Below, piece by piece: positions 1 to 10,307 of a stretch of 64,000 bases of DNA. Within the stretch, counting starts at the first letter, position 1; every line of letters starts with the position of its first letter. This DNA is from Diospyros lotus (Eukaryota; Streptophyta; Magnoliopsida; Ericales; Ebenaceae), in NCBI RefSeq assembly GCF_014633365.1, contig NC_068350.1:3229001-3293000 (forward strand), written 5' to 3'. The translations under genes were made by a program, and so were the position numbers. The notes beneath the pieces are model-generated. The model was not told the DNA's origin. It worked only from the letters and a program-made list of their open reading frames with translations, and did not search any database.

Positions 1-489
1 ACTCACCTTGTCCTCAAGGTGGAAGTCAGGAAATTGTTGCTGGAGCATGTCATAGGGTTCCCAGGTGGCTTCCAAGGGTGGCAGCCCCTTCCACTGAATG
101 AGTACATCCAAGCCTCTTAAGTTCTTACCCATTCCCAGCCTTACTCCAATAACGGCTTCCGGTTCTACTAACATCTCAAGTTCTTCATTGAGCTGGCTAG
201 GTATATCCATTATGGTAGTGAGCATACCGTTGGCCTTGCGTAATTGGGAAGCATGGAAGATGGGATGAATGCTGCAAGTCGCATGCAAGGACAGCTTGTA
301 AGCGACTTGCCCAACCTTCTTCTCCATAGCGAATGGGCCATAAAATCGGGGTGCTAGCTTCTCATTAGGATGTGCAGCCAGCGACTTGCGACAGTAGGGT
401 TTGATCTTCAAATAAACCATGTCTCCCACTTCAAACTGAACATCCTGCCTTTTCCCATCTGCCCTTGCTTTCATCTGAGCTTGAGCCTG
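1..489 (-). pseudogene. Integrase C-terminal region and chromodomain of the gypsy element
   Basis: Translation continues in frame beyond a stop at about 487-489. It shows the integrase C-terminal domain (VGDMVYLKIKPYCRKSL, then GPFAMEKKVGQVAYKLSL and HPIFHASQLRK), followed by a chromodomain-like tail (LIQWKGLPPLEATWEP). In this family the chromodomain guides insertion, probably by binding histone marks. The stop separates it from the catalytic core. The reading frame runs off the start of the window. Confidence 0.85.
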
Positions 490-1413
490 CTATAATTGAG
501 CCTTTAATTCATCCAACATCTGATCCCTTGCAACCAGCTGTTGCTCCACTGCCGACACCGGGGTGGACCCCCTTTCGAACCGCAATAACCCCGAAGGCTC
601 CCGTCCATAAACCACCTGGAAGGGAGTAAGTTTGGAAGCCGTGTGGTAAGAAGTGTTGTACCATAACTCCGCCCATGGTAGCCAGCTGAACCAAGCCTTG
701 GGTCTTCTTGACGCAAAGCATCGTAGATAGGTTTCTAGTGTCCGGTTTAAAACTTCCATTTTCCCATCCGATTGGGGGTGGTAAGCTGTACTTCTACATA
801 GCTTCGTGCCATGGAGGCGAAATAATTCTACCCAAAAATGGCTCATGAAGACTTTGTCCCTATCTGACACAATAGATCGAGGCACCCTGTGTAGGCGTAT
901 CATTTCCTTTACAAAAATCGCAGCCACACTGCTAGCAGTAAAAGGGTGTTTGAGCCCTATGAAATGTCCATATTTACTCAATCTATCCACCACGACCAAT
1001 ATGTTGTCCATATTTCTGGATCTAGGCAAGCCTTCAATAAAATCCATAGCTATATCTTCCCATACCTGACCGGGAATTGGAAGTGGCTGCAAAAGGCCCC
1101 CAGGTGATAAAGCTTGGTATTTGTGCTGTTGGCAGATGGCACATTGGTTCACATAGCGATGGATATCCCTTTTCATTCTAACCCAGTATACATTTGCTGT
1201 TATCCGCTTGTATGTCTTCAAGAAGCCTGAATGCCCACCCAAACTCCCATCGTGCCCTTCTTGGAGCAATGTAGGAATCAAAGTCGATCCCTTAGGCAAG
1301 TATAATCTGCCCTTGAAGAAGAGTTGATTATTGGCCCATTGATTGTCGGATTTGGCCGATGGATCCAGCTGGATTTCCTTGATTAATTTCTGCAATTCCA
1401 CATCTGCCTCCAC
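490..1413 (-). pseudogene. Integrase core of the gypsy element
   Basis: This 307-codon open stretch holds the zinc-binding part (HDGSLGGHSGFLKTYKR, then CAICQQ) and the rve core. The three acidic residues expected of a DDE enzyme can be seen in MDFIEG, SDRDKVF and GKMEVLNR, so the core itself looks intact. It is isolated by stop codons on both sides: TAA near 1435 separates it from RNase H, and TAG near 489 separates it from the chromodomain. It would join retroelement cDNA to host DNA in an active copy. Confidence 0.88.
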
Positions 1414-1434
1414 TTGCTTAGCCAGTTGTTCAAG

Positions 1435-2706
1435 TTAAATAACCATAGGAACTGTTATTGCAAAAAGACCAGCTGGGTGATTGATTCTAGAGAGGGCATC
1501 GGCTGCCTTATTCTCCCACCCGGGCTGATATTGGATATCAAACTGAAAGCCCATCAGTTTTAGTAACCATTTTTGGTGTTCGGGACTCACCAATCTTTGC
1601 TCCATGAGAAAGTTCAAGTTCCTCTGATCGGTGCGTATGATAAACTTCTGGCCCAATAAATAGTGCCCCCATTTTTGGACAGCGAACACTATTGCCATCA
1701 ACTCCCGCTCATACACCGACTTATTGCGGTCGTTAGGATTAAGGGCATGGATGTAAAAAGCAATGGGGCGATGCTCTTGTATCAACACTGCCCCTAAACC
1801 TGATCCAGACGCATCTGTTTCCACCTCAAACCGTTTAGTGAAATCTGGTAATGTCAACACTGGCAAGGAGGTCATCGCTTTCTTCAACTGCTGGAAAGCT
1901 TTTTCTGCTGTTTCATCCCAACCGAACTCGTTCTTTCTTAGTTTTTCTGTGAGAGGCCAAGCTAACTTCCCATAATCTTTCACAAATCGTTTATAGTACC
2001 CTATCAGCCCCAAAAACCCCCGTAATTCTTTTATCGACCCCGGCCTTGGCCACTCAAGCATGGCCTTAACCTTGGACTGGTCAGCAGCCACCCCTTCGCG
2101 TGAGATGACATGGCCCAAATATTCCACTTCCCGCTGCCTGAACTAGCACTTTTTTCTGTTGGCGTAGAGCTGGTTTGTAGCCAACACCTACAGCACCTCC
2201 TTTAAATGCTGCTCATGTGTCCCCAAGTCCTTGCTAAATACCAAAATGTCATAAAAAAAAACCAACACGGATCGTCTCAACTGACCTTTGAAGATCTCAT
2301 TCATGAGGGACTGAAATGTTGTCGGCGCATTAGTCAGCCCGAAGGGCATGACCAAGAACTCGTAGTGCCCCTCGTGAGTACGGAACGCCGTCTTCGGCAC
2401 ATCTTCTTCCTTAACTCTAATCTGGTGGTATCGGGCCTTTAAGTCCAGCTTTGAAAACACCGTGGCCCCATGCAACTCATCTAACAACTCATCAATCACT
2501 GGGATATGAAATTTATCTGGCACTGTTACTTTATTCAAGGCTCGGTAATCTACACAAAACCTCCATCCCCCATCCTTTTTTTTAACCAACAAAACAGGGC
2601 TGGAGAAGGGACTAATACTAGGTCTAATAATCCCTGTAGCAAGCATTTCCTGTACTAGCCTCTCAATTTCATTTTTTTGAACATAGGGGTAACGATAGGG
2701 CCTCAC
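1435..2706 (-). pseudogene. Reverse transcriptase and RNase H of the gypsy element, catalytic site mutated
   Basis: The RT fingers and palm are clear ([21 protein letters not shown], then [15 protein letters not shown] and [21 protein letters not shown]). The segment 1435-2127 carries the RT tail ([14 protein letters not shown]) and RNase H ([31 protein letters not shown]). The catalytic FDD motif reads F-Y-D at about 2251-2253, so one metal-binding aspartate is replaced by tyrosine within a poly-T tract. Two more stops fall at about 2187 and 2145. The copy is inactive. Confidence 0.9.
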
Positions 2707-2748
2707 GCTTACCGGAGAAGCTCCTGGCTGTAAGTTGATAGCATATTC

Positions 2749-4164
2749 TCATGTCCTCCTTGGTGGCAGTCCTTCTGGATCATTGAATATGTCACCAAAC
2801 TCGGCCAACACTCGCTGGATACCACCCTGTGTGACAGCAGTGAATTCCCCACAATCTGCCGCGAGACACCATAATTCAAGAAGCACTCCCTCCCCACTGT
2901 CCTTTAGTGCTTTCATCATGGCCTTCAAGGTGACAAGGGTTTTGCTTAAGCTGGGATCCCCTTGCAACGTGACCATCACCCCTCCTGCATTGAATCTCAT
3001 AGTTAGGGACTTCCAATCAACCTGTACCTTGCCCAAGGTTGCCAACCATTTCACTCCTAGGATGACATCCAAAATGCCCAGCTCCAAGGGAAGGAAGTCC
3101 TCGGTTATCTCCAAATTTTGAAGAGAAAGAAGCACCCCCTTACAGATTTCGGTGCCCTGCACAGCAATCCCCGTTCCCATGATCACTCCATAACTTGCTA
3201 TCTTTGACCTTGGCAGTCCCAATGTCTGTACTAGCTCAGCTGAAATGAAATTATGCGTAGCCTCGTTGTCTACAAGTACTACCACCTCGTGGCCAGCAAT
3301 CTGCCCTCGCACCTTCATGGTTTGGGGTGGGGTAAGCCCCACCACGGAATTCATAGACAATTCTATCACCTCCCCCTTAGCCTCCTGCACCTCCCATTCA
3401 CCCCCTCCATCCGTCTCCTCTTCTACACCCAGCTCATCCTTCTCTTCGTCATAAATTACCATGACTTGTAACTCCTTGTTTTTGTAGCGATGCCCAATAG
3501 AGTACTTCTCATCACATCTAAAGCATAGGCCCTTCTCTCGTTTGGCCTTCAATTTTGCCTCACTCAATCTCTTGAAAGGTAGATTACTCCCCTTACCAGC
3601 AACCGGATTCCGGTGTAGCACAACCGCATTGGTCGTTGCTGGCTTTGGCGATATTGGTGGGGCAATCGTGCTCACCGATCGATGCTGGTTCGGAAATGGG
3701 TTGAAGTGAGTTGTTCCCTTGTTTTGACCACTTCCGAAGGAGCCTCCTCTAACTACCATGTTTCTTTCCTCAATTCGTTGGGCTACTTCCATGAGCTGAT
3801 CCAATCCATTCGGCCCTAGCATTCGCAGTTCCGCTTTGATTTCTGGCTTCAACCCATTGATGAATTGGCCCTCCAACAAGGCCTCCGGCAAGCCTTCGAG
3901 AGGTGAAGCCAATGTCTCAAAGCAAAGGCGGTACTGTCTAACTGATCCCCACTGCTTAAGGGCAAGGAATCTCTCATCCAGGGTCCCTTCATGTGTGGAC
4001 CTAAATCGGTTCCTTAGCATCACCTTCAATTCTTCCCAACTCCGTATCCTTCTCCGCCTTTGTTCCCATTGGCCCATCAAAACAGAGAGCTGCGGATTCC
4101 AACTTCTCCAGCGCCGACAACTGATTAACGATGAAATACCTTTCAGCCCTGAAAATCCAACCAT
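2749..4164 (-). pseudogene. Gag C-terminal part, zinc knuckle and protease of the gypsy element
   Basis: The 471-codon frame contains the Retrotrans_gag core (WEELKVMLRNRFRSTHEG, QFINGLKPEIKAELRM), a CCHC-type knuckle and a retropepsin-like domain (VVVLVDNEATHNFISAELV). Two key motifs look damaged. The knuckle reads CFRCDEKYSIGHRY where a final cysteine is expected. The protease site reads D-N-E where D-S-G or D-T-G is usual. A stop at about 2749 separates this part from reverse transcriptase. Confidence 0.87.
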
Positions 4165-4516
4165 CTGGATCTTCTCCCTCGAAAATCGGCATTTCCAGGC
4201 GCCTCCCCTTGTAATCGGACCTTCCTACCCCTTCAACTCCATCATCCCCCTCGCCTCTGCCCATTCTCACTTCCGGCGTTCCCTCCATGAACGAAGAGGA
4301 ACCCTGCAGCATCTCCGTTCCCTCCTACTTCCCTTTTCTCCCTCGTTCCTGTTCATCCCAATGCGCCATCAGGAGAGCGAACTGATCCATTAGAGTGGCC
4401 ATGTTTTTCTCAATTCCACTCACCTTTTGCACTTCCGATTTCAGCGACTCCAACCCACTGTACAACCCATCTATCCGCCCTTCCAGGTCCCCTACTCGGT
4501 CACTAAGGTTCACCAT
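4080..4516 (-). pseudogene. Gag N-terminal region of the gypsy element
   Basis: The reading frame opens with an ATG at 4516 and a predicted coiled-coil start (MVNLSDRVGDLEGRIDGLY), meets a stop at 4325, then continues in frame with LEMPIFEGEDPDGWIFRAER, a hallmark of plant gypsy Gag. A shift of frame around 4080-4160 passes the reading to the 2749-4164 segment. The ATG lies 17 bases from the primer-binding site, as expected for a gag start. Confidence 0.85.
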
Positions 4517-4532
4517 GGGGATCGATTTTGCT

Positions 4533-4544
4533 GCTTTGATACCA
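4533..4544 (-). other. Retrotransposon primer-binding site (initiator tRNA-Met type)
   Basis: On the minus strand the sequence is TGGTATCAAAGC, one base from the usual TGGTATCAGAGC complement of the 3' end of initiator tRNA-Met. It sits between the LTR and the gag start, which fixes the orientation of the element. Confidence 0.85.
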
Positions 4545-4849
4545 AAATAATAGATTACTGAAGATAATCTACCTGGATTTACTATAAAATGAAGAGAATT
4601 ACACTAAAAAAGTAGGAAAATGGACTTTCGAGAGGTCCACTCTCTCCCAATATCTTCCTTCCTTTCGAATGGCCTCTATTCTACTATCTTCCTTTTTTAT
4701 ATGTTGCTCCAGCTATGCTCCTCTAACAGATCTGTTGTACGCACATGCCACCTGCCTGCTCTCCCCATAATGCCCCTTTAACCGTTTTTGTTTCTTTCCT
4801 CCTCTCCCTTATCCCTATTCTGCCCCTGCTTCTTCCGTCTATGGTAACA
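4545..4849 (-). repeat. 5' LTR of the minus-strand gypsy element (boundaries approximate)
   Basis: This stretch of about 300 bases lies between the primer-binding site and the point where an unrelated plus-strand gag reading begins. The minus-strand start reads TGTTACC. The inner end is not a clean CA, so the exact limits are uncertain. The partner LTR is outside the window and the pair cannot be compared. Confidence 0.6.
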
Positions 4850-4857
4850 GAACTGTA

Positions 4858-5530
4858 TGGGTCTTATGGGTCTTCTATCATATGGCTGATGTGTGTTATC
4901 AAGGTTGGATCAAAATGAAAATCGAGACAAATTGGTCTGATTTTTTGGAAGATTTTTGTGATCGGTTTGGTGAGAAGTCTATGGGGGATGTAATTGAGGA
5001 GTTAAATAAATTGAAACAGGAAGGATATGTGATGGAATACCAGATCTGATTTGAAGAATTGAGATCTTTAATGCTGAATTCACATCCTACTTTGATTGAG
5101 CATTACTTTGTTTCCAGTTTTATCAGTGGCCTAAAAGAGGAATTCAGGCCAACTGTAAAGATGATGCAGCCTGCAACTGTTAAACAGGCTGCCGAGAAGG
5201 CTAGATTGCAATAGTTGGCATTGGAAGCACTCTTTAGGAAACATATGGTTCAATCTGAAAGCTATCCTTTGATCGGCTGACAGCCTGGACGAAATCTTAG
5301 GACTGCCAATCCATGGATCTATAGAGAAAATTTGAATCCTAAGGCTTTACTAAATCCAAATCCAGTTAAGCCACTCACTATGGAGCAAAGAAGGCAGCTA
5401 GGACTGTGTTTCAGATGTGGAGAGAAGTACAGTCCAGGCCTTCAGTGCAATAGACAGTTATTGCAAATGGAAGGATTGGATGAAGAGATCGTAGAAGAAG
5501 AGGAGGACGTTGCAGGAATTGGATGAAGAA
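4858..5530 (+). pseudogene. Gag remnant of an older plus-strand gypsy element
   Basis: Plus-strand translation gives a Retrotrans_gag-like stretch (TNWSDFLEDFCDRFGEKS, later FEELRSLMLNSHP and HYFVSSFISGLKEEFRP), interrupted by stops near 5047 and 5213. It is followed near 5400 by a degraded zinc knuckle, CFRCGEKYSPGLQC, in which the histidine has become leucine. The upstream part of gag is missing because the minus-strand element was inserted here. No protease, RT or integrase follows: the reading passes almost directly to the polypurine tract, so the pol region was deleted. Confidence 0.8.
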
Positions 5531-5587
5531 ATAGTGGCCAGTTACTGTGATTTCTTGGGGACAAGAAATTTTTTAAGGAGGGGGGAT

Positions 5588-5844
5588 TGTCAAGACCCTA
5601 GGGTTAATACAGTAATTGCTGTAAACTTTCAGTTACATTTCTGTTATATACTAATTGACAGCTGTAAACTTTCAGTTACAATATGTAACTGAAAGGACTG
5701 TCTTTAAGAGTAGCTATTAAGCTACTCGAGACTATTTTTTGGAGAGGTTGAGTAATAACAGATTGAATGCTTCTCTCTCTTCAATTCTCTCCCTAATTTC
5801 TCTCAGTTTTCTCCCTCATCTTTCTCTCTTTTTCTCTGTTCTTT

Positions 5845-5883
<39 letters not shown>

Positions 5884-5932
5884 TTCTTCCTAATTACTTC
5901 AGAAACCCTAGGTCAGGTTTAGGAACCTGACA
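5588..5932 (+). repeat. 3' LTR of the older plus-strand gypsy remnant
   Basis: It begins TGTCAAGACCC directly after a purine run (AAGGAGGGGGGA) that serves as a polypurine tract, and ends in CCTGACA. The ends therefore form the inverted pair TGTCA/TGACA expected of an LTR of about 345 bases. Inside, a 20-base unit starting GCTGTAAACTTTC occurs at 5618-5637 and 5661-5680, and there is a (CT)n run at about 5850-5881. Confidence 0.75.
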
Positions 5933-6062
5933 AGTTCCTACCTCCAAAATTGCCTTGTGCATTCCTAATAAATGGAACATATGGAGTACATAAGACTAGA
6001 CTTTTCATGACTCCTTGAACTAAAATGAAATACCTACCTTATCCTACCTTTAACCCAAGACA

Positions 6063-6067
6063 CCCCC

Positions 6068-6098
<31 letters not shown>

Positions 6099-6114
6099 AA
6101 AAAAAAAAAAAAAA
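6063..6114. repeat. C26 followed directly by A26
   Basis: A run of 26 C is followed without interruption by 26 A. A similar C-run then A-run lies at 31763-31800, and a C23 run lies at 62447-62469. Confidence 0.95.
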
Positions 6115-7194
6115 CTAAAATTGAACTTTCCTAAAACTCCTACTTTGACATAACCATTCTTGACCATCATTCAACTGAAAAGGGAATGCTTGTGGACTCA
6201 TACTCTGTAACTGGAAGTTCAATTGGGTGCTTAGCTTTTTTTTAAAATACTTGTTGCTTGCAGACTCAGGTTTTGATACTGAATTAAGCCTTTTGTTCTG
6301 CTTATATCTGAACAATATCTAAGAGTAATGCAGGCCTATCACTCATCAATTCCTCTATAATGACTCTACCTTAATCATATTCTGTAGATTTCATGAGGAA
6401 AACTCAGAGACTTGTGAAATGAGACAAGGTTAAAAATTGCTAAACCTTTCAAGCCAACCTTATTGCACTATAACTGGTTTAACTACACATGATATATTGG
6501 TTGATAGTGCCTACTTTGGGATGCTCATTTCTTTGCTTGTTTTTCCAATGCATAACTCACTTGGGTTCTGACATTGCTGCTCTTCCTCTCTTCTCTTTTT
6601 TGCTTTCAGTTCTTTTTCTTTCTTGAGCCCTTCACATGGAGTATGATTATGATATATTGGCTTTTCTCTGCATCATTCTGTGTGAGTTTTTTTTGTGTAA
6701 AGCAAGCAAACCATAGTATGAGGCTCAATGGGTATTTCTGCAAAGCAAAAACCGGAATATTACGAGTCTCCTAGATTGCATTCCTTCTTGTAAAAGAATA
6801 TTATGCCCTGTGTCAGAAGGCGTGTCAATCCCATACTAGATGCGTATTGAGTGATCCTGGGCTATATGAGTGAGGTAGGCAACATCATCTAACAACAATT
6901 GCTTTTGAGTTGGATGACAAGCCATTGTATGTGACTTGTAGTGAGGGAACTAGGGATTGGGTGGAGAGCCTATTATGGAATGTGTCAAACATCAGATGTG
7001 CACTGAGTAATGTTGGGCTACACAAAGGGTAGACAACACCTCCAAACAGTAATTTTTTTGGGTTGGGTGGTAAGTGCCCGCCCAGTGACACCAAACTTCA
7101 AACTTCCAAATGACAAAAATATCTAGGATTGAAATATCATGGATGATCTTTTGTTGGCCTATAAAATTGTGCATAATTGTGTATATTTTTTATT

Positions 7195-7266
7195 CCCTTT
7201 CTTTGGTAAGTAGAAATATTGTAATAGGCTCCCTTTCTTTGGTAAGTAGAAATATTGTAATAGGCT
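7195..7266 (+). repeat. Perfect 36-base tandem duplication
   Basis: Bases 7195-7230 are repeated exactly at 7231-7266. Each copy contains TTTGGTAAGTAG, a strong match to the plant 5' splice consensus. The duplication ends 34 bases before the first recognised ERLIN exon. Confidence 0.95.
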
Positions 7267-7300
7267 TCACCAGTCATTCATTGCCATTTAAAATTTACAG

Positions 7301-10300
7301 ACAGTGATCCCTTCCGCATCCGGCTTTAAAAATAGCTTATCAATTGTACACCAAGTTCCAGAAGGTCATGTTGGGGTTTACTGGAGGGGAGGTGCCCTTC
7401 TGAAAGGAATTACAGATCCAGGTTTGCTACCATTTTAGTTTTTCATTTGTAGTTGGTTGCATATGACTTTTATGTTGCTTGCTTGCACTGATTTGGCCCT
7501 TTTTCTCTTTTCAGGTTTTCATCTAAAACTGCCTTTGATAACTCACTTTGAGACCATTCAAGTAACCCTTCAAACAGATCTTGTAAGATTTTTCTTCTAT
7601 ATTGTTTTGATGATAAAGGATGCCTATTAATCCCATATTTTATTGTCAAGACGCTTTAAGTCTTGAACCAAAGATCTGATGGAGAGTTAATGAAACCTGT
7701 TCTGTTATGTAACCCAGGTGAGGCATATTCCATGCGGTACAAAGGGGGGAGTTATGATCAATTTTGAGAAAATAGAGGTATGTCCTTAATTTGTTCTCTG
7801 TCTGACATTATAGTTTGCCATCACTGTTGCATTTCATTTATTATATGTGAATGATTCATTTCCCTTTTTTATTAGTTGTATCAATGTTTAATTTAAATGC
7901 TCCTCCAGGTTGTAAACCGCCTTCACAAGGACTTTGTGTATGAGACCCTCCGTGAGTATGGTGTACAGTATGATAACACATGGATATATGACAAGATTCA
8001 TCATGAGATAAATCAGTTCTGCAGTGTTCACTCCCTTCAGCAAGTTTACATTGATATGTTTGATCAGGCAAGAAACTACGCTAACACATGATATCATGTC
8101 TATTTATTGAAGGCCCTGTAATGGTGGGTGTTTACTGTTAAACGCTGTGAACCAATGGATGGTTTTGATTCTTATGGCAATTTATTGGCTAGTCTTGTAT
8201 GTTAATACACAGTGGCCTTCATTGTAAACAAGCATTTAACACTTTTACTTTCAAGTAGTTTAGGGTTTAACACTTTTCACTTTCATGTAGTTGTTAGGCT
8301 TGAAAACTATAAATCCTTTTGTATCTTTTGTCTGCTTAATGATGCAGATTTGCATGCATTAAATTATGGTCTTTGGTATTCACAATGAAGGCTCTGTCTG
8401 TTGCTGCATGAACTATTTTCCCAAAATAATATTTTCCTTATTTTCAGTGTTCGGTTATGAGTAAATTAGGAATATCTTATCAAATAAAAGACTTCACAGT
8501 ATCTATCAAATTTTCAGCAAGTCCTTTTCTGCCATATACTTGTACTTCTTCCCTGGTGCAGGAGGTCCTCTGCCATGTTATGTTACAGAACAAATTTCTG
8601 GTCATTGCAAACTGCAAGGATCTGTCAGTCAGTCTCCATGATGACAAGAATATCTTTGTGGAGTTCCAGAACCTCATCGTCAATGAGCAAGGAACCAAAG
8701 GTTTAGAGGCCTCATGAAGCAATCTTGGTTTTTCTGATGCCTTTTGCAATGATAGTTGGTGTAGGGAACCGTCACCACCATCCTTGAGAATTCCATGCAC
8801 TCCATTTTATGAGAGGTTGCAGGGAGCCAATCAATTTTCACGTTAGTTTTGTAGTTGCAAAATGAGTGGGCCTAGAGTAGTAGATTGTGCCCTTAGAAGA
8901 AGACCCATGTTTTAAGCTCTCTCTCTCCTGTGCTTGTTAGTGGTTCGGTGAAATGCTTTTCTAACTTGTGTGTGTCAAAAGTGAAGCTTTGTTCAATAGT
9001 ATACTCGAAATATTTTCAAAAATCACTACCAAACACGAAAATATGTGATCAACACTATCATTTTGCATGTAAGAAGTGCCTTTTTGCATAAAATATTTTA
9101 CATTAAACAAGCAGCTAGATATCTAGAATTGTACACGATGGTTGAGGTAACCATCGTGTACAATTGAAATTATCCTCAACTCATGTTTCTATCCTCAACT
9201 CATGGGATTGCTAGGCTTAGTTGTTTGATGAAATAATTCTTAGACATGTTTCTATGTTTTCAGATTGATGAAAAAATGAAAGATGCCCTTCAGGCTGATT
9301 GCACACGATATGCCCCAGGTATTGAAATTATCAGCGTTCGTGTCACGAAGCCTACCATCCCTGAAAGTATAAGACGAAATTTTGAACAGATGGAAGAGGA
9401 ACGCACCAAGGTATTGCAATATTTTTCTGTCCTCTTTTGATATTAAATAACATTTACCTTGTTTTGTTGATTACATTTTCACTGAATTGGAAAATGCCTG
9501 ATTGAAGTAAAGATAAATGTTTCCTAACCCATATTCAATTGTTTGCCAGACCAAGTTTTATGATAATTCAGGATAATGATTTAATTCATTGACTACATGA
9601 AAAATGCAGTATGTTGCTTCTCTGCTGTTGGTAACTTGTAGAGGTGCGGCATTTTTGTTCTTCTTGAACTTGGCAATAACTTGTGTTGTTCATTAATGTC
9701 TCTTTCTAGGTTTTGATTTCTATGGAGAGGCAGAGAGTAGCTGAGAAAGAGGCGGAGACAGAGAAAAAGATTGCCATAAGTGAAGCTGAGAAGAATGCAC
9801 ATGTTAGCAAGATCCAGATGGAACAAAAGTTGATGGAGAAGGATAGTTCCAGGAAGCAAGAGGAGATTTCAAATGAAATGTACAGGGCTCGGGAGAAGAG
9901 CTTAGCTGATGCCAGTTTTTATCAGTAATACAATCTGCTTTTCCTTATAATGCATATTTATTATTCTCCACTGTTGAATTCTCTGAATTCATCTGACAAG
10001 GTAAATCCACTATTTACCTTGGATCCATTTTCAGAGCAATGAAAGAAGCAGAAGCAAACAAGCTGAAGCTTTCTCCTCAATATTTGGAGCTGAAATTCAT
10101 CGAAGCAATTGCTAACAACTCAAAAATATTCTTCGGGGACAAGGTTAGAGAGCCCTCTTTCTCGTTCACTGGTGGGTAGGTTGTGCGTGCATTCTCCGGG
10201 GTCTAAAGGTGCTATTTGTTTCACAGGTACCCAATATGGTTTTCGATCAGAGGCTGCTAGGAAGCTTTTTAGAAGATGTAGCCAGAAAGGGAAACTGGGA

Positions 10301-10307
10301 AGCTTAA
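7301..10307 (+). CDS. ERLIN: ERLIN-like SPFH/Band-7 membrane protein (N-terminal exon missing from view)
   Basis: Eight exons read by eye: 7301-7421, 7515-7582, 7718-7777, 7909-8067, 9264-9410, 9710-9924, 10035-10143 and 10227-10307 (TAA). They give 319 residues; plant ERLINs have roughly 350, so about 30-40 N-terminal residues (the membrane anchor) are absent. The SPFH domain starts [18 protein letters not shown]. Other hallmarks are [32 protein letters not shown], and the coiled coil [18 protein letters not shown]. ERLINs oligomerise in ER membranes and, in animals, act in ER-associated degradation and sterol control; the plant role is less defined. All introns are GT-AG except 8068-9263, whose donor reads CAG|GCAAGA. 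Tandem UPS genes follow downstream. The start codon is not in the window or is unrecognised. Confidence 0.93.
8571..8717 (+). pseudogene. Exon-like coding block of unknown origin inside the ERLIN intron
   Basis: After an acceptor-like CCTGGTGCAG the frame reads [19 protein letters not shown], then [19 protein letters not shown], and ends in TGA at 8715-8717. Composition and codon choice are exon-like and unlike the surrounding intron. I do not recognise the family. It could be a captured gene fragment, an alternative terminal exon of ERLIN, or chance. Confidence 0.35.
9127..9165. repeat. Perfect 17-bp inverted repeat with 5-base loop
   Basis: Arms 9127-9143 (AATTGTACACGATGGTT) and 9149-9165 are exact reverse complements separated by GAGGT. 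It lies in the GC-AG intron of ERLIN, followed by the direct repeat ATCCTCAACTCATG at 9172-9185 and 9191-9204. Confidence 0.95.

Larger units (their letters stand above)
1..4849 (-). mobile_element. Ty3/gypsy LTR retrotransposon, decayed, cut by window start
   Basis: On the minus strand the order is LTR, primer-binding site, gag, protease, reverse transcriptase, RNase H, integrase and chromodomain, which is the Ty3/gypsy order with a chromovirus-type tail. Almost all the protein parts lie in one reading frame, so the parent had a single gag-pol ORF. That frame is broken by several stop codons (about 489, 1435, 2187, 2749, 4325) and by a frameshift near 4080-4160. The downstream LTR lies outside the window, so LTR identity and target duplication cannot be tested. 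The upstream boundary near 4849 is inferred from a TGTTAC start on the minus strand and from where a foreign plus-strand gag sequence begins. The element cannot be autonomous. Confidence 0.93.
5933..7300 (+). other. Presumed ERLIN intron or 5' region, no coding exon recognised
   Basis: No sequence here encodes the N-terminal membrane anchor that precedes the first visible ERLIN exon at 7301. The stretch is AT-rich and intron-like, holds a C26-A26 tract and a perfect 36-base tandem duplication, and begins right after the old LTR. The simplest reading is that it is the 3' part of a large first intron whose 5' part was expanded by the nested gypsy insertions, with exon 1 upstream of the window. 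Confidence 0.5.
8068..9263 (+). other. GC-AG intron of the ERLIN gene
   Basis: The exon ends at FDQ (CAG, 8065-8067) and the next begins at IDEKM (9264), a junction that is uninterrupted in the family. The intron starts GCAAGA and ends TTTTCAG. No GT near 8068 would keep the conserved residues. The donor fits the strict consensus for GC introns (AG|GCAAG). The intron also holds a coding-like block at 8571-8717 and a perfect hairpin at 9127-9165. Confidence 0.85.
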
